Shown here: positions 13,262-23,139 of the stretch, piece after piece
Layout: every line of letters begins with the position of its first letter
Numbering within the stretch: the stretch's first letter is position 1
NCBI GenBank assembly: GCA_963082975.1
Contig: OY720344.1
Span: forward strand, 88,908,107 to 88,972,106
Reading direction: 5' to 3'
Origin: Labia minor
Lineage: Eukaryota > Arthropoda > Insecta > Dermaptera > Spongiphoridae
DNA length: 64,000 nt
Made by a program: the position numbers and the translations under genes
The notes under the pieces: generated by a model
The model's input: the letters and a program-made list of their open reading frames with translations, nothing else
The model's database searches: none
What the model was told of the DNA's origin: nothing

Positions 13262-13600
13262 AAAATCACGTGTATGTTAATGATACCTGTGATAGGATTG
13301 CTAATGTTTTCGTGGTTGTTGATGAGTTGAAGAAGAAGCAAAAAGAAGCCCCCTTTATCGATTGCAAAGTTCGTCGCTACTCCTCCTTCTTTGAAAACGC
13401 AAGAGTGTCGTCGTTGGTTTGTGGGTGAATTCATGGGGAAGAGATGAAGGGCGGAGATCGGTTGGTGTGAGCAAAAAAAAAAAAAAAAAAAAACACGTCA
13501 GGGGTAAGAACGTCGTCTTATTTCGCATTCTGGCTATCGAACTGCCGGGAAACATCAATGAGGAACCAACGACCCGAAGCTAGGCATTTCTTTTTTTTTT
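13262..13600 (+). other. GC-rich coding-like island with internal poly(A); possible exon or processed pseudogene
   Basis: About 340 bp of higher G+C within AT-rich DNA. From about 13261 a plus-strand frame runs to a stop at 13431-13433 and includes NDTCDRIANVFVVVDELKKK and FIDCKVRRYSSFFENARV. Its codon use and composition look protein-like. A run of about 21 A follows at 13471-13491. Then a second open stretch in another frame (about 13503-13575) includes NVVLFRILAIELPGNINEE. The arrangement fits a retroposed, frame-damaged cDNA or two exons. No family is recognised and no clear target duplication is present. Confidence 0.25.
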
Positions 13601-13604
13601 ATTT

Positions 13605-15780
13605 TATATATATATGTGTAATATAAAAAGGTGCACAAGTGCATCAAGCCCTTTACGGTTGCTCATTGCCCTTCTATTATAGAAGTAAAATTTATTTTTC
13701 ACCCTACTATCTTTCTTTTTCTCAATTTCAAAACATAATTTCATATTCCAATTTCATATTTTTTAAATTGTTACATATAAAATATTTATGTATTTTACCC
13801 ACATCTATTTCTGCTTTCATTTTATTTTCAAAGAAAATCAATATTTTTTTTATTCGTATTTAAAATTTGAAATCAATATAATTTATATCAATCTAACGAT
13901 TAATTAATTTTAGCATTGAATGCGATTCTAAGGTAAACCTGTATTTATTATTATTATTATTACTACTATCATTAACTATCGAGATCTAAGCTGATTCTAG
14001 CTACCTTTAGTATTGATTATTAAGTGCCTCATGCTTCTTGATATATAATAGATAAATTAAATGAATTTGGCGAATTTCTTGACTTCAAGTATTTGGACTA
14101 GAAAAAATACAACTAGGATATCCTCCTAGTCAGCATTATTAATTATTATATAATCAATCATATTCTCTAGAGGAATTTTTTGTTTTAGTTTAGTTTATAT
14201 ATATATTTTGGTTAACATTTTATCTAATATTTATTATTTATTTTGTTCATCCAAATTGTTTAAATTTTCATGAAATTCGATTTCTTTTCATAAAAATGAA
14301 AATATAAATATAGTTAACAAAATAAATGGAAGAAAAATAAGAAAAACTAATAATGTTTTTATTGAATTGTTTTTTGTTTTTTTTTTATTTTATATATATT
14401 TCTAAAATTTAATTTTGGTGAAATAATTTTCCTTAGATAGAATCTATTTTAAAACAATTGGATGATTTTATGAAAGAGGAAAGTTTAATTTTATCCTTTC
14501 AAATGTCAGTAAAATTTGTATTAAGGACATCTGCATATCTGCTTTTTATGTATTTATTATTGCTATCGTAATAATAAATTTGCAAGCCGAATTTATATAT
14601 TATTCCAAGAATAAAAGTTAAAAGGCACATTCAATATATTTATACTGAATATAATCACTTTTTTAATGGATAAAAAAAATAATTTATTTTTTATTTTGAT
14701 TATCTAAATATTTTTTGAAAAGTAAAATTTAAAATAAATATTAAAATTAAATATCTAATAAATGTTTTATCAAAAATATTATAGAATAAATAATATTCAA
14801 TTAAAGTTAATGCAAGTATTGCCACAAATTTACGTTTGTTACTATCTAACCTAACCTATAATATTTCAAAATGTGTGAATTACAAAAATAAACTTCAAAA
14901 TAAATTATTATAATTGATTTTGGATTATATATTATAGTTATTTCAATGGCGTTACCGTGTATATAAAAATATACATATATAAGAATAAAAAAATAAATAC
15001 TGATGTTCACAGGTAACTTATTAATTCTAATTTCATTAAATATTACTCTGTACAATAAACTAAAACAAAATAAACAATTAATAGAAAAATCTCATAATTT
15101 GTTTTTCAAGAAAAATTCAATATAAAAGTGGTATTGATATATATGTAGATGTTTTCTTTCCTATGTTTTTTTTAGCCTCAATTGTTTGGAAACATATTTA
15201 CAAAACATACATATTTACAGAGTTGTTTATGGGGTCGCTCTCTTCAAGTGGTTAGTGATGTTTAAAACATGAGCAAGCAAACCCAAAGTAAACTCCCTCC
15301 AATATACTTGGGGTTTTAAATTAAATATTCATCAAATAGAAGATAATTAATTAGACTGAGAGATGATTGCATGAAAAATAAAATATTCTACAATTTACAA
15401 TAGTTATAAAAAAAAATATTAATCGATATTTTTTTAATTATACGTAATAATTAAATTTTACAGTGAGTTTCAAATTACCCTATATATCAAAATATTGTTT
15501 TATTATTGTGGAAACTAATGATTTAATATTACTTTTAAATAACATTATCTTCTGATATTATTGCAAACACTTTTGAAAATACTTGAATACATAAACAATT
15601 ATTATTTTTATTCTTTTAGTTTTGCCATTTATTCATATTTTATATTTTAATTGTAAATATATATTTCTATGTTTAGAAAGAAATATAATAAAATTATAGA
15701 TTTTCTTTGCGGAAAATATTAAAGACTTTTTAAAATTATATAATTCCAATTGAATACATATTACTGAATACATACTCTTG
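13605..15780. other. AT-rich DNA without recognisable features
   Basis: Open frames at 13639-13863 and 14846-15055 are built from A/T-rich codons and look like chance. A short CTAACCTAACCT at about 14846 is only two units of a telomere-like motif. Confidence 0.5.
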
Positions 15781-15789
15781 AATTATTTA

Positions 15790-16230
15790 CAGTGGCGGAC
15801 TAAGGCTAAAGTGGGCCCTAGGTAGGGTGATCATATTTCGAAAACACCAAACCGGGACAAATGGTTTACCTTTTTTTTTAGAACCAAATTGAAAAAATTA
15901 AAAAAAAAGTACGCAATGTCCTAAATATTTAAAAACGGGACAATAGGCTGTCCCGAAGACATTTTTCGGGAAGCCGGGACAGAGCACCTAAAAATGGGAC
16001 AATCTCGGAAAAACGGGACGTTTGGTCACCCTAGCCCTAGGCCCAGGCCTATTTTTCAGAAAAATGTTTCCTTTTTTATAGCTAGCCACGGTTTGGCTAT
16101 AGTATGTAGTATATAGTATGTAGGCCTATTTAATTATCGGATTCGTGCCCTAGGTTCGTAATTTTCGGGCCCCCAAAAATTACTTGCCATAGGCAAGTGC
16201 CTAGGTTCCCTAGGCCTTAGTCCGCCCCTA
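15790..16230. mobile_element. hAT-type MITE F with an inserted MITE E1
   Basis: Terminal inverted repeats CAGTGGCGGACTAAGGC and GCCTTAGTCCGCCCCTA bound the element. The 8-bp duplication ATTATTTA flanks it exactly (15782-15789 and 16231-16238), as is characteristic of the hAT superfamily. Its own length is about 222 bp; the rest is the later insertion E1 plus its target duplication. It is non-coding and would have depended on a hAT transposase in trans. Confidence 0.9.
15823..16033 (+). mobile_element. hAT-type MITE E1, nested in F
   Basis: Begins TAGGGTGATCATATTTCG and ends GTTTGGTCACCCTA, an inverted pair. It is flanked by a perfect 8-bp duplication GCCCTAGG (15815-15822 and 16034-16041) whose sequence comes from element F, so E1 is the younger insertion. 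The interior contains repeated GGGACA motifs (ACCGGGACAAATGG, GGCTGTCCCGAAG). Related copies lie at 39990-40168 and 34838-35583. Confidence 0.9.
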
Positions 16231-16255
16231 ATTATTTATAAATGTATATTATGGG

Positions 16256-16571
16256 AACGTAAGGAACGATAGAATAAGAGAAATGATGGGTATAGAGGAA
16301 AACATCATTAGCAAAATTGAAACCAAGCGATTGCGGTGGTATGGCCATCTGATGAGGATGGATGACAGTCGATGGCCAAAACGAGTGTGGCAATGGGTTC
16401 CTGTTGAGAAAAGAAAGCGCGGACGGCCTCCGAGAACCTGGCTTCAGGACGTGCTCAGTGCGATGAATGCCCGGGGACTTCAGGAGGGGGATTGGAATGA
16501 TAGGACGAGGTGGAGTGCGGGATGCGATAGGCGGAGTCATCCGTAGAAGAAGTCGCATATATATATATATA
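16256..16571 (+). pseudogene. Non-LTR retrotransposon 3' fragment R2 (second family)
   Basis: An in-frame reading from 16256 to a stop at 16544-16546 encodes the C-terminal tail found after the reverse transcriptase in many arthropod non-LTR elements. It includes RNDRIREMMGIEENII, LRWYGHLMRM, RKRGRPPRTW and GLQEGDWNDRTRW. It ends in an (AT)n tail and is flanked by an 11-bp duplication TATATTATGGG (16245-16255 and 16572-16582). It is thus a severely 5'-truncated insertion made by target-primed reverse transcription. Its protein differs clearly from that of the GATA-tailed family elsewhere in the window. Confidence 0.85.
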
Positions 16572-16608
16572 TATATTATGGGTAAATTATTTTGATAATC
16601 CTAATTAA

Positions 16609-17075
16609 TTTTTACCGACCGACGATAGTAAGGGAGGTATTGTTTTCACACCAAATTTCACATGTGGAGATTTTCACATATCTCCACGAATCATGCATTT
16701 TCTTAACAGAAAAAAGTATTTTTAGCATGATGTCTGTCCGTCTGTCCGTCCGTATAGATGTGTACAGCCTGAACGGCTCAACCGATTTTGATGAAATTTG
16801 GTATATTTACTTAATGCATCAGTGGGATGAATTGATCAACTTTTGGTGCAAATCCGGAAACCGGAAGTGGTAGTATTAGCGATCGACGATAGGAAGGCAA
16901 GGGTTATTTTCACACCAAATTTTACATGAGGAGATTTTTTTATATATCACCACGAATCATGCACTTTGTATTGGTTTTATCCTAGAGAAAAATCATATTT
17001 ATTAGTTTTTTCTTGATTTAAAATTATATGACGTCATCCAGTCATTCATGACGTCACAGCCTGGTCTTGCATATA
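16609..17075 (+). repeat. Interspersed repeat family A, copy 2
   Basis: Starts TTTTTACCGACCGACGATAG and keeps all internal landmarks of the family, including TCCGTCCGTATAGATGTG, CCGGAAACCGGAAGTGGTAG and the pair of TGACGTCA motifs. It stops after CAGCCTGGTCTTGCATATAT, before the distal tail, and runs directly into a family P repeat. An open frame crosses it but is interrupted in the near-identical copy at 59.5 kb, so no protein is called. Confidence 0.8.
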
Positions 17076-17077
17076 TA

Positions 17078-17165
17078 TCTATATATATAAAGGAGAGTGT
17101 TTGTATGTATGTATGTATGTATGTAATTTGTTTACTTTTTTGCTGTCATAGAAACAAACAAAAAA
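17078..17165 (+). repeat. Short repeat family P, copy 1
   Basis: AAAGGAGAGTGTTTGTATG, a (TATG)n microsatellite, then TTTGTTTACTTTTTTGCTGT. The reverse complement occurs at about 40590-40680, where only the number of TATG units differs. Function unknown; probably an end fragment of a larger mobile element. Confidence 0.6.
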
Positions 17166-17559
17166 GAAATTTCCTACTTAACCGACACTTTACCGGTAAT
17201 TTTGAATTATAAACATCAAAAAATAAGAAACGATTTCTATGAAATTACATCACAATATTCTTATATACCTCTGTAATAAATGAACTTAATAATAAAAAAT
17301 CAAATAAATCCATTAATTTAAATTAATACTATTAATGAATGTATATATTATTAATTTATCTTTAGTTTTAATCAATATTTTTATACCGTTAATTTTTATA
17401 AATTAATTTTTCTAAATTGTCTCAAGTCTCTAACTTTGCATTTTCTCAAATTTTATTATAATTAAAAATAATCAATAAAAATCAAGCAATGAAATTAAAA
17501 TATCGAAATGAAATGATCAAGAAATATTATACTCTATTATAACATATACAATACTTATA

Positions 17560-17850
17560 AACTATAAGCGGAGGAAATATTAGACGATATCATTGAGGGT
17601 TCATGCCAAATCGATCAACATTAATTAAGATATTTTCATTATGACAGATATTAAAAAAACCGCGAATTCAATATATCTGTTCACTAATTATTTGTAGACT
17701 TTAGTAAAACCTACGCATGACTCAATAGATCCGGATAAACTTTTTCAAATTTTGATCTTAAAATTTATCTTGAAGGTAGTAAAGAAAGAGTAAGATGCGG
17801 AAATCAATTGTAAAATATTAGGTGACCCAGACGACTTAAATATAATAGGA
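17560..17850 (+). pseudogene. Non-LTR reverse transcriptase fragment R3, 5' part (interrupted by hAT)
   Basis: Broken frames encode recognisable reverse transcriptase pieces: GFMPNRSTLIKIF (fingers region), LFVDFSKTYA (motif A with the catalytic aspartate) and, at the 3' edge, DDLNIIG from motif C. Stops and shifts show that it is dead, and part of motif B is gone. The reading continues at 21115 with DSA after removal of the hAT element and one copy of its target duplication. This fragment keeps more of the palm domain than any other copy in the window. Confidence 0.75.
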
Positions 17851-18202
17851 CATAGGTTCTTAAACTTATGTACTCCACGGACCCCCACTTGAAAAAATTT
17901 TTTTTGACGGACCCCCATCACAACTTTAGGTACTTTACGTCATTTTATTAATTAATTTCTGGCTTACGATCTCATAAGGACAAGGATATATGATGAATAT
18001 TTCTAACAGTGATTGGTGAATAACGATTTTTTTGCATATTGTAGAACACATTTTATTAGAAATTATAATATTGAAGAAAGAAAATACAAACATTGTCATA
18101 GCAACAAATCTCACAAATTATAATGGGTACTTACATTAAATTCATATAAATATTTTATAATTTTTTTCAGAAAATATTAAATAAGAAATATTTTAAAAAA
18201 TA

Positions 18203-18256
18203 ACTGCATCTATCTCATTAAATATAACTTACATATTTAATGAGATGTATGCAGTT
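18203..18256. repeat. Inverted repeat (hairpin) spanning the transposase stop codon
   Basis: Arms 18202-18225 and 18233-18256 are reverse complements over 24 bp with two mismatches, separated by a 7-bp loop. The arm nearest the gene contains the last five codons and the stop of the transposase. It could form a hairpin at the mRNA 3' end, perhaps acting in termination or stability, or be a chance or insertion-derived palindrome. Confidence 0.75.
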
Positions 18257-20096
18257 GTTTTCTTGAAACAAGAATCTCAATATCTGGCTTAATATTGGAA
18301 ACTTTTAATCTAAGATCCGGCTCTACATTTAATTTGTTTCTATATTTAGACTTAATATAAAATAGTACCGAAAAAGCTTGTTCGCATAAATATGTTGTGC
18401 AGAATGGAATCAAGTGTTGAAGTGCTTTATTTGCAAGCGCAGGATAATCTGACCTGAGAAGTAACCAAAAGTTGCTCAATTCAGTTTTGTTAAATTTTAG
18501 TTTATAAGTTGTATCACATGATAATTCCACGAGAATATCTTGTTCAGGTGCAGATAAATGTTTAGCATTTGTAATTTCCATATTAAATGGATCTCTGATC
18601 CAGTTATTGCAAGGATCAGGAGTAGAAAAATACTTCCTGAAGTTGCTTTTCAAAGTAATTAAATGTTCAACAAATAATTGACGCGTTTGATTAAGCAATT
18701 TTTCACTGGAGCTTTCTATGAAATCATTGAGAGTTGGAAAAGACTCATATACACCGTTCTGGATGCGTTTCGACCACAAGTCGATTTTTTTAATCATTGC
18801 TTCTATTTTATCTTCAACTTTAAATATATTTACAACAGTACCTTGCAGGCTCAAATTAAGTTCGTTCAATTTTGTAAAAATATCAGTCAAGTAAGCCACC
18901 TTAGCTAACCAGATAAAATCATTGAAACATTCGGTCAGTTCAAAATGCGCATCTATTAAAAACAATCGTATTTCATCTCGAAGCTCAAAAAGGCGAATGA
19001 GTACTTTCCCGCGGGACAACCAACGTACATCTGTATGTAATAATAAATGTGTATGTTGACTACCCATTTCCTCACACAAAATTTTAAAAACTCTGGAATT
19101 AAGTGGACGAGCCTTAATGAAATTGACAATTTTAACTACTTCGTCTAATGTTCTTTTCAAATCTGGTGACATATTTTTGGCTGCTAATGATTCTCTGTGA
19201 ATGCAGCAATGATTCCAAACAACCTGAGGCGCAACATTTTTAATAAGAGCAATCAATCCAGTTCTTGTACCTGACATTGCACGAGCACCATCAGTGCAAA
19301 TTCCAACACATTTTGGCCACTCTATTTCATTTTCGGTTATAAAATTATTCAAACTGTTAAATATGTCATTAGCTGTCGTTCGTGAAGGTAGTGAATCACA
19401 AAACAATACATCTTCTTGTATTTGATTTTCAAACTCATATCTAATGAAAGCTAACAAATTGGCATTATTAGTGACATCAGTACTTTCATCCAATTGTAAT
19501 GAGTAATAGTGACTTTTGCGCACTCTCGATATTAATTCTTCTTTTATATTACATGACATGTCTTCAATCCTATTCTTAACCGTATCATTTGATAATGAAA
19601 TCAAATTTATATCGTTTGCTGCTTTAGTTCCTAACATTATATTTGTAATTACTTTTGTAGCAGGAAGAATTAATTGCTCTGCTATATTATGCGGCTTTCC
19701 TGCTTTAGCAATAAGTAGAGCTACTTCATATGATGCCATTACTGCTTTCTTACTCATACCACCAGATCCCGTCTTTACCATCAATTTCTGACTTGAATTA
19801 AGTTCTTCTTTTTTCATTTTAAAAAATTCGATAGACTTACTAACATGCTCGCTGTGCTTTGTTTGTAAATGACGTCTGAGATTAGCAGGTTTCATACTTT
19901 CATTGGATAAACTTTCCTGACATAGAACGCAGACTGGTCTTTCCACATCATTGTTGCAAATATAAGTAAATCCAAATGATAAATAATCATCCGAATATTT
20001 TCTAGTTTTGCGTTTCTTGGTAGAGTTTGCTGTTGATGCCTCATCATCTGATTCTTTCCGTTTCTGTGTTGAACCAGTTTGTAGCCAACGATCCAT
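18237..20096 (-). CDS. hAT transposase, ZBED5-like
   Basis: A cut-and-paste DNA transposase of the hAT superfamily, closest by recognition to the ZBED5/SCAND3-type group. It binds element ends in the nucleus and moves them, making 8-bp target duplications. Residues about 38-81 form a BED-type zinc finger (SFGFTY; C56xxC59; H76 and H81), preceded by a basic KKRKTRK stretch that could serve nuclear import. The RNase H-like catalytic core is readable: LDESTD (D203 or D207), ICTDGARAMSG (D269), the C-C-x-H motif NHCCIHRE (297-300), HTDVRWLSRG (W359), and near the C-terminus the LCEQAFS segment with E572 as the likely third acidic residue. The C-terminal dimerisation region lies at 540-619. The length of 619 residues is normal for the group. 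There are no internal stops. The start was chosen because MDRW followed by a basic region then BED is the usual layout. It lies inside a full element with matching ends. Confidence 0.93.
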   Translation of the reverse strand: MDRWLQTGSTQKRKESDDEASTANSTKKRKTRKYSDDYLSFGFTYICNNDVERPVCVLCQESLSNESMKPANLRRHLQTKHSEHVSKSIEFFKMKKEELNSSQKLMVKTGSGGMSKKAVMASYEVALLIAKAGKPHNIAEQLILPATKVITNIMLGTKAANDINLISLSNDTVKNRIEDMSCNIKEELISRVRKSHYYSLQLDESTDVTNNANLLAFIRYEFENQIQEDVLFCDSLPSRTTANDIFNSLNNFITENEIEWPKCVGICTDGARAMSGTRTGLIALIKNVAPQVVWNHCCIHRESLAAKNMSPDLKRTLDEVVKIVNFIKARPLNSRVFKILCEEMGSQHTHLLLHTDVRWLSRGKVLIRLFELRDEIRLFLIDAHFELTECFNDFIWLAKVAYLTDIFTKLNELNLSLQGTVVNIFKVEDKIEAMIKKIDLWSKRIQNGVYESFPTLNDFIESSSEKLLNQTRQLFVEHLITLKSNFRKYFSTPDPCNNWIRDPFNMEITNAKHLSAPEQDILVELSCDTTYKLKFNKTELSNFWLLLRSDYPALANKALQHLIPFCTTYLCEQAFSVLFYIKSKYRNKLNVEPDLRLKVSNIKPDIEILVSRKQLHTSH

Positions 20097-20164
20097 TTTA
20101 TGGAGTAATTTATTAACATTGAACTACAATAATATAAATATAATATAAATATAACGAATTATTA

Positions 20165-20296
20165 TTTACTAGCTATGTTTTAATATGATTTTAAATGAAT
20201 GTTTTAATATCATTTTAAATGAATGTTTTAAATCATTTTAATAAATGTTTTAAATCATTTTAAATAAATGATTTAATATCATTTTAAATGAATATT
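20165..20296. repeat. AT-rich minisatellite inside the hAT element
   Basis: Five or so imperfect units of about 22-25 bp built on ATGTTTTAATATCATTTTAA, between the transposase start and the right end of the element. It may lie in the promoter region of the transposase. No regulatory role can be shown from sequence. Confidence 0.75.
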
Positions 20297-20530
20297 AATT
20301 TATATAATAAATATATTTCGTAATTTGATTCTAAAATATTATTAAAATAAATATTTTTTATTCATAAAACTAACTTATACTTACTCTCAAAAACAGCCTT
20401 TCTGGGAAATTGCAAAATGTGTTTAGTGTTTTTATAAAATAATGATCATGCAAATTACACTAAAAATTAAAAAAAATTATTAGCTATAATAAACTATTAT
20501 TAGCTATAATTTAATTATAATTAATTAAAT

Positions 20531-20640
20531 TAATAAAAATAATTTAAAGATACAACTCGTTGAGAAATGAACTTATAATTAACATTAATAAAAATAATTT
20601 AAAGATACAACTCGTTGAGAAATGAACTTATAATTAACAT
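20531..20640. repeat. Perfect 55-bp tandem duplication inside the hAT element
   Basis: The unit beginning TAATAAAAATAATTTAAAGA and containing AACTCGTTGAGAAATGAAC is present twice, back to back and identical (20531-20585, 20586-20640). Perfect identity implies a recent duplication within this copy. Confidence 0.9.
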
Positions 20641-21114
20641 TTGCTTTAAAACTGTTTAAAACCCCAGAGTGGACGCTGACAATTTGGGTTTTTCCGGGTA
20701 AGACTGTCCCCTCCCCTGGTTTTCCCCAATAACAAAGTGAAAGAAAATTCCCTTATATGCCTCCCCTTCCGAGCCCCTAAGAGGGGTTATTTTAAAGGAA
20801 CAATCGAAAAATGATTTTAAATGAATGAATGGATGAAAATTCAAATTTTATATATAGTTTTTTATATATGTTTATTTATTCACAAAAAATTAATTGACAT
20901 AATTATCAATTTAATAAAATAAAATAGTATTATTAATAGTATTAAATTATAGCCGTAATTCTCTAGGAGGATATAGTTAAACAATGAACTTTAAATATTT
21001 ATATATGTATATATTTTTACGATGATTTTTTTCCGAGGACCGCGGACCCCCAGTAAAGGCTTCGCGGACCCCCAGGGGTCCGCGGACCACAGTTTAAGAA
21101 CCACTGTAATAGGA

Positions 21115-21625
21115 GATTCGGCAATTGCAATTACAGATAGCGAGGAAAAATTAATCGAGGTAGGAAAAGAGATGAGGTTTGAAATGAATAATGATAAATA
21201 AATATATTTAGAAACAAACAGGAGCAGTATTAACATACAAAATGTAGAATTTGAATATGTAGAAAAATTGAATGTAATCACGAAGGATAATAATATTTGA
21301 GAAGAATTTAAATCGAAGTTGCAATCGGGAAACGCCTGTTATCATGCAGTAAAGAGGCTTATCTCATCAAAAAAATTATTTAAGGGAATGAAAATTAAAA
21401 TATATAAAACAATTATTTTGTCTGTTGTATTATATGAGTGTGAGACATGGTCTATGATCTTAGGAGATGAGAGTGGATTCAGAGTATTTGAGAATAGAAT
21501 TCTCCCCAGCATTTATGGGCCAAAGAAAGATGAGTACATCAGGGAATGACGTACAGAGGCTCAGGATAAGGACACTTGGAGAAATGTGGTTGTAGCTGCC
21601 AAGAACTTTCGAATAAATAGATATA
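21115..21625 (+). pseudogene. Non-LTR reverse transcriptase fragment R3, 3' part
   Basis: Continues R3 beyond the hAT insertion. It encodes a post-palm segment like the IEVGKEVVLEINSDKTKYL stretch of the 60.9 kb copy, then an open stretch at 21319-21549 with GNACYHAVKRLISSKK, VLYECETWSMILGDESGFRV and RILPSIYG. It resumes near 21560 with DTWRNVVVAAKNFRI, the C-terminal end of the polyprotein. About 250 bp present in the 45.9 kb copy between DEVTGEWR and DTWRSVVAAAKNF is deleted here. Inactive. Confidence 0.8.
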
Positions 21626-21848
21626 ACATATTCAATAATAATATATATAATTAATTTACTAAATAAATTAAAATATATTTTAAATAATCACACAATAAGA
21701 AATGAATGTTTTATGTTATACATTGTTTGAAACAAAATGGATGAAAACCTTTTACTACTTTCAACCAAATGCTATGTACCACTCGGGGGTACAGGGGGCG
21801 GAGCCCCCGTCTAGATGTGAAGAGCGACGAAGGAGCTCTGAGCAGCTA
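21626..21848 (+). repeat. Retrotransposon-linked repeat D with two GC-rich hairpins, copy 1
   Basis: Immediately after the R3 coding end, about 75 bp of AT-rich sequence is followed by a block around CTTTCAACCAAATGCTATGT, ACTCGGGGGTACAGGG, GGGGGCGGAGCCCCC (a near-perfect 15-base palindrome) and GAAGAGCGACGAAGGAGCTC. The same order appears reverse-complemented at 39372-39600, again joined to the end of the same retrotransposon. Its strong G+C contrast with the surroundings is notable. Confidence 0.75.
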
Positions 21849-22014
21849 GTTATAAATAAAATAAAATTAAAAATGTTTATATTTATTATTTATTTATCCA
21901 TATCTGTTTTTTATTACATTAATAGATATATTAAAATTATTTGAAATTGTTTCTGTAGCTGGAAATTAATTTACTTCAAACCGTCGGTCGGTTCGGACCT
22001 GGCCACAGGTCAAC
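21848..22014 (+). repeat. Family A, distal tail only (copy 6)
   Basis: Matches the last part of the 59.5 kb copy from ATAAATAAAATAAAATTAAA to the tail CCGTCGGTCGGTTCGGACC and GACCTGGCCACAGGTCAACT. The head and centre are absent. It joins repeat D on its left at a shared TATAAATAAA-like sequence and family C on its right. Confidence 0.75.
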
Positions 22015-22520
22015 TTATTTATTATTTCTATTGTTTCAAAAATGCATTTATTCAATAATAAATAAATAATAATAAATAATAAAAATTATAATCTGAAGTA
22101 TTATTTAACTTCTCGAATATCGTCATATTTTTTCAATATCTTGTACATCAATGGTAGTTTATTTACTTCTCTTTTGATCGACATTAATTTTCTTATTCAG
22201 GCACCTTCGACTTTTTGTCCTTCGCATTTTATCCTGCGCCATCGATTTTGGAACTTAGTGATCGACAGTTATACACAAATTTGCTTTATTTAAAATATGT
22301 AATCATTCAATAAAACAATACCGCATAATGTTATTGCATCTAGTTTACAAAAATATTTATTATTAAAATGTTTCAAAATTTTACTTTAAAGTTGTAATAA
22401 GGTATTATTAGTGTTAGTTTTTATAAATTTAAAAAGATTTCTATAATATAGCTTGAGTAGTTAATTATTAGTATCAGAATTAGAAGTATTCATAGAGAAG
22501 AGAAAATTATGGATATTGAG
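22015..22520 (+). repeat. Interspersed repeat family C, copy 1
   Basis: About 490 bp shared at high identity with 33125-33620, including GAAGTATTATTTAACTTCTC, CCTTCGACTTTTTGTCC, GCGCCATCGATTTTGGAAC and TTGAGTAGTTAATTATTAGT. This copy has roughly 20-30 extra bases near 22410 (GTGTTAGTTTTTATAAATTT). No coding frame and no terminal repeats were seen. The class is unknown. Confidence 0.85.
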
Positions 22521-22524
22521 AAAA

Positions 22525-22850
22525 TTATTTTTATAATATTTTTCATTGAATTAAATAACAGTTTAGAATAAAGAAAAAAAAGTAGGATAGATATATGATT
22601 TTGTATTTTTATGTATTATATTTTAAAAAGTCTTAATCAACATCATGTCTTAACATAAAAAAAATAAGTAAGTATCAGCAGTTTCTTTCTCAATGATCAA
22701 TAGAAATTGATATAAACTCTTTTTAAGATTCCCTTGGAGTCACGTAAAATGCGACTTTATTTAAATTCCTGGCTGTCTCCGCTAATCTTGATATGTCTAA
22801 TAAATTTAAATTAGTCGATACGTTTCATCAAACTATTTGACACCCCTGGG
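22525..22850. other. AT-rich DNA without recognisable features
   Basis: No supported feature. Confidence 0.5.
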
Positions 22851-23135
22851 GTCGAATTCTCTCCTATACTTTTTATGCCACCGAACAACTTCCTATCGTT
22901 CCCTGTTCCCTTCATAAACGCAAGGTAATATCCCCTTTAAAACATCAAGGCTACCCCTTCCGCTTTTCTCCCTTTTGAGAAACCCTTCGACCTCGTTCGT
23001 TATGCAGAAGAAGGCAGAAGAACATGCTGACGCCACCTGGCAAGGACCACATGTACCAATACCACAACCAACAAGAAAACACCACAACTTACATACTAAT
23101 ACAACAACTGGCCATAAAGTAAAGCTCTCTTAAAC
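22850..23135. other. GC-rich island with open frames on both strands
   Basis: A plus-strand frame from about 22917 to a stop near 23129 includes MQKKAEEHADATWQGPHVPI. A minus-strand frame at 22893-23087 (64 residues) overlaps it, so composition rather than coding may explain both. No splice-site pair is convincing and no family is recognised. It could be an exon or part of a decayed mobile element. Confidence 0.2.
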
Positions 23136-23139
23136 ATCT

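Larger units (their letters stand above)
17851..21106 (-). mobile_element. Complete hAT transposon (ZBED5-like) with target duplication
   Basis: The 3256-bp element begins CATAGGTTCTTAAAC and ends with the inverted counterpart GTTTAAGAACCACTG (2 mismatches in 15). The perfect 8-bp duplication TAATAGGA flanks it (17843-17850 and 21107-21114). Both ends carry several GGACCCCC or GGTCCGCGG motifs, plausible transposase sites. It contains one intact transposase gene on the minus strand. About 1 kb of non-coding DNA lies between that gene's start and the right end. The host sequence of the duplication belongs to a non-LTR retrotransposon, so the hAT is the younger element. An intact gene with both ends means recent activity is possible, though the left terminus has diverged slightly. 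Confidence 0.92.

Noticed and set aside
14846-14858. CTAACCTAACCT as a telomere repeat
   Set aside because: Only two units; too short to mean an interstitial telomere array.
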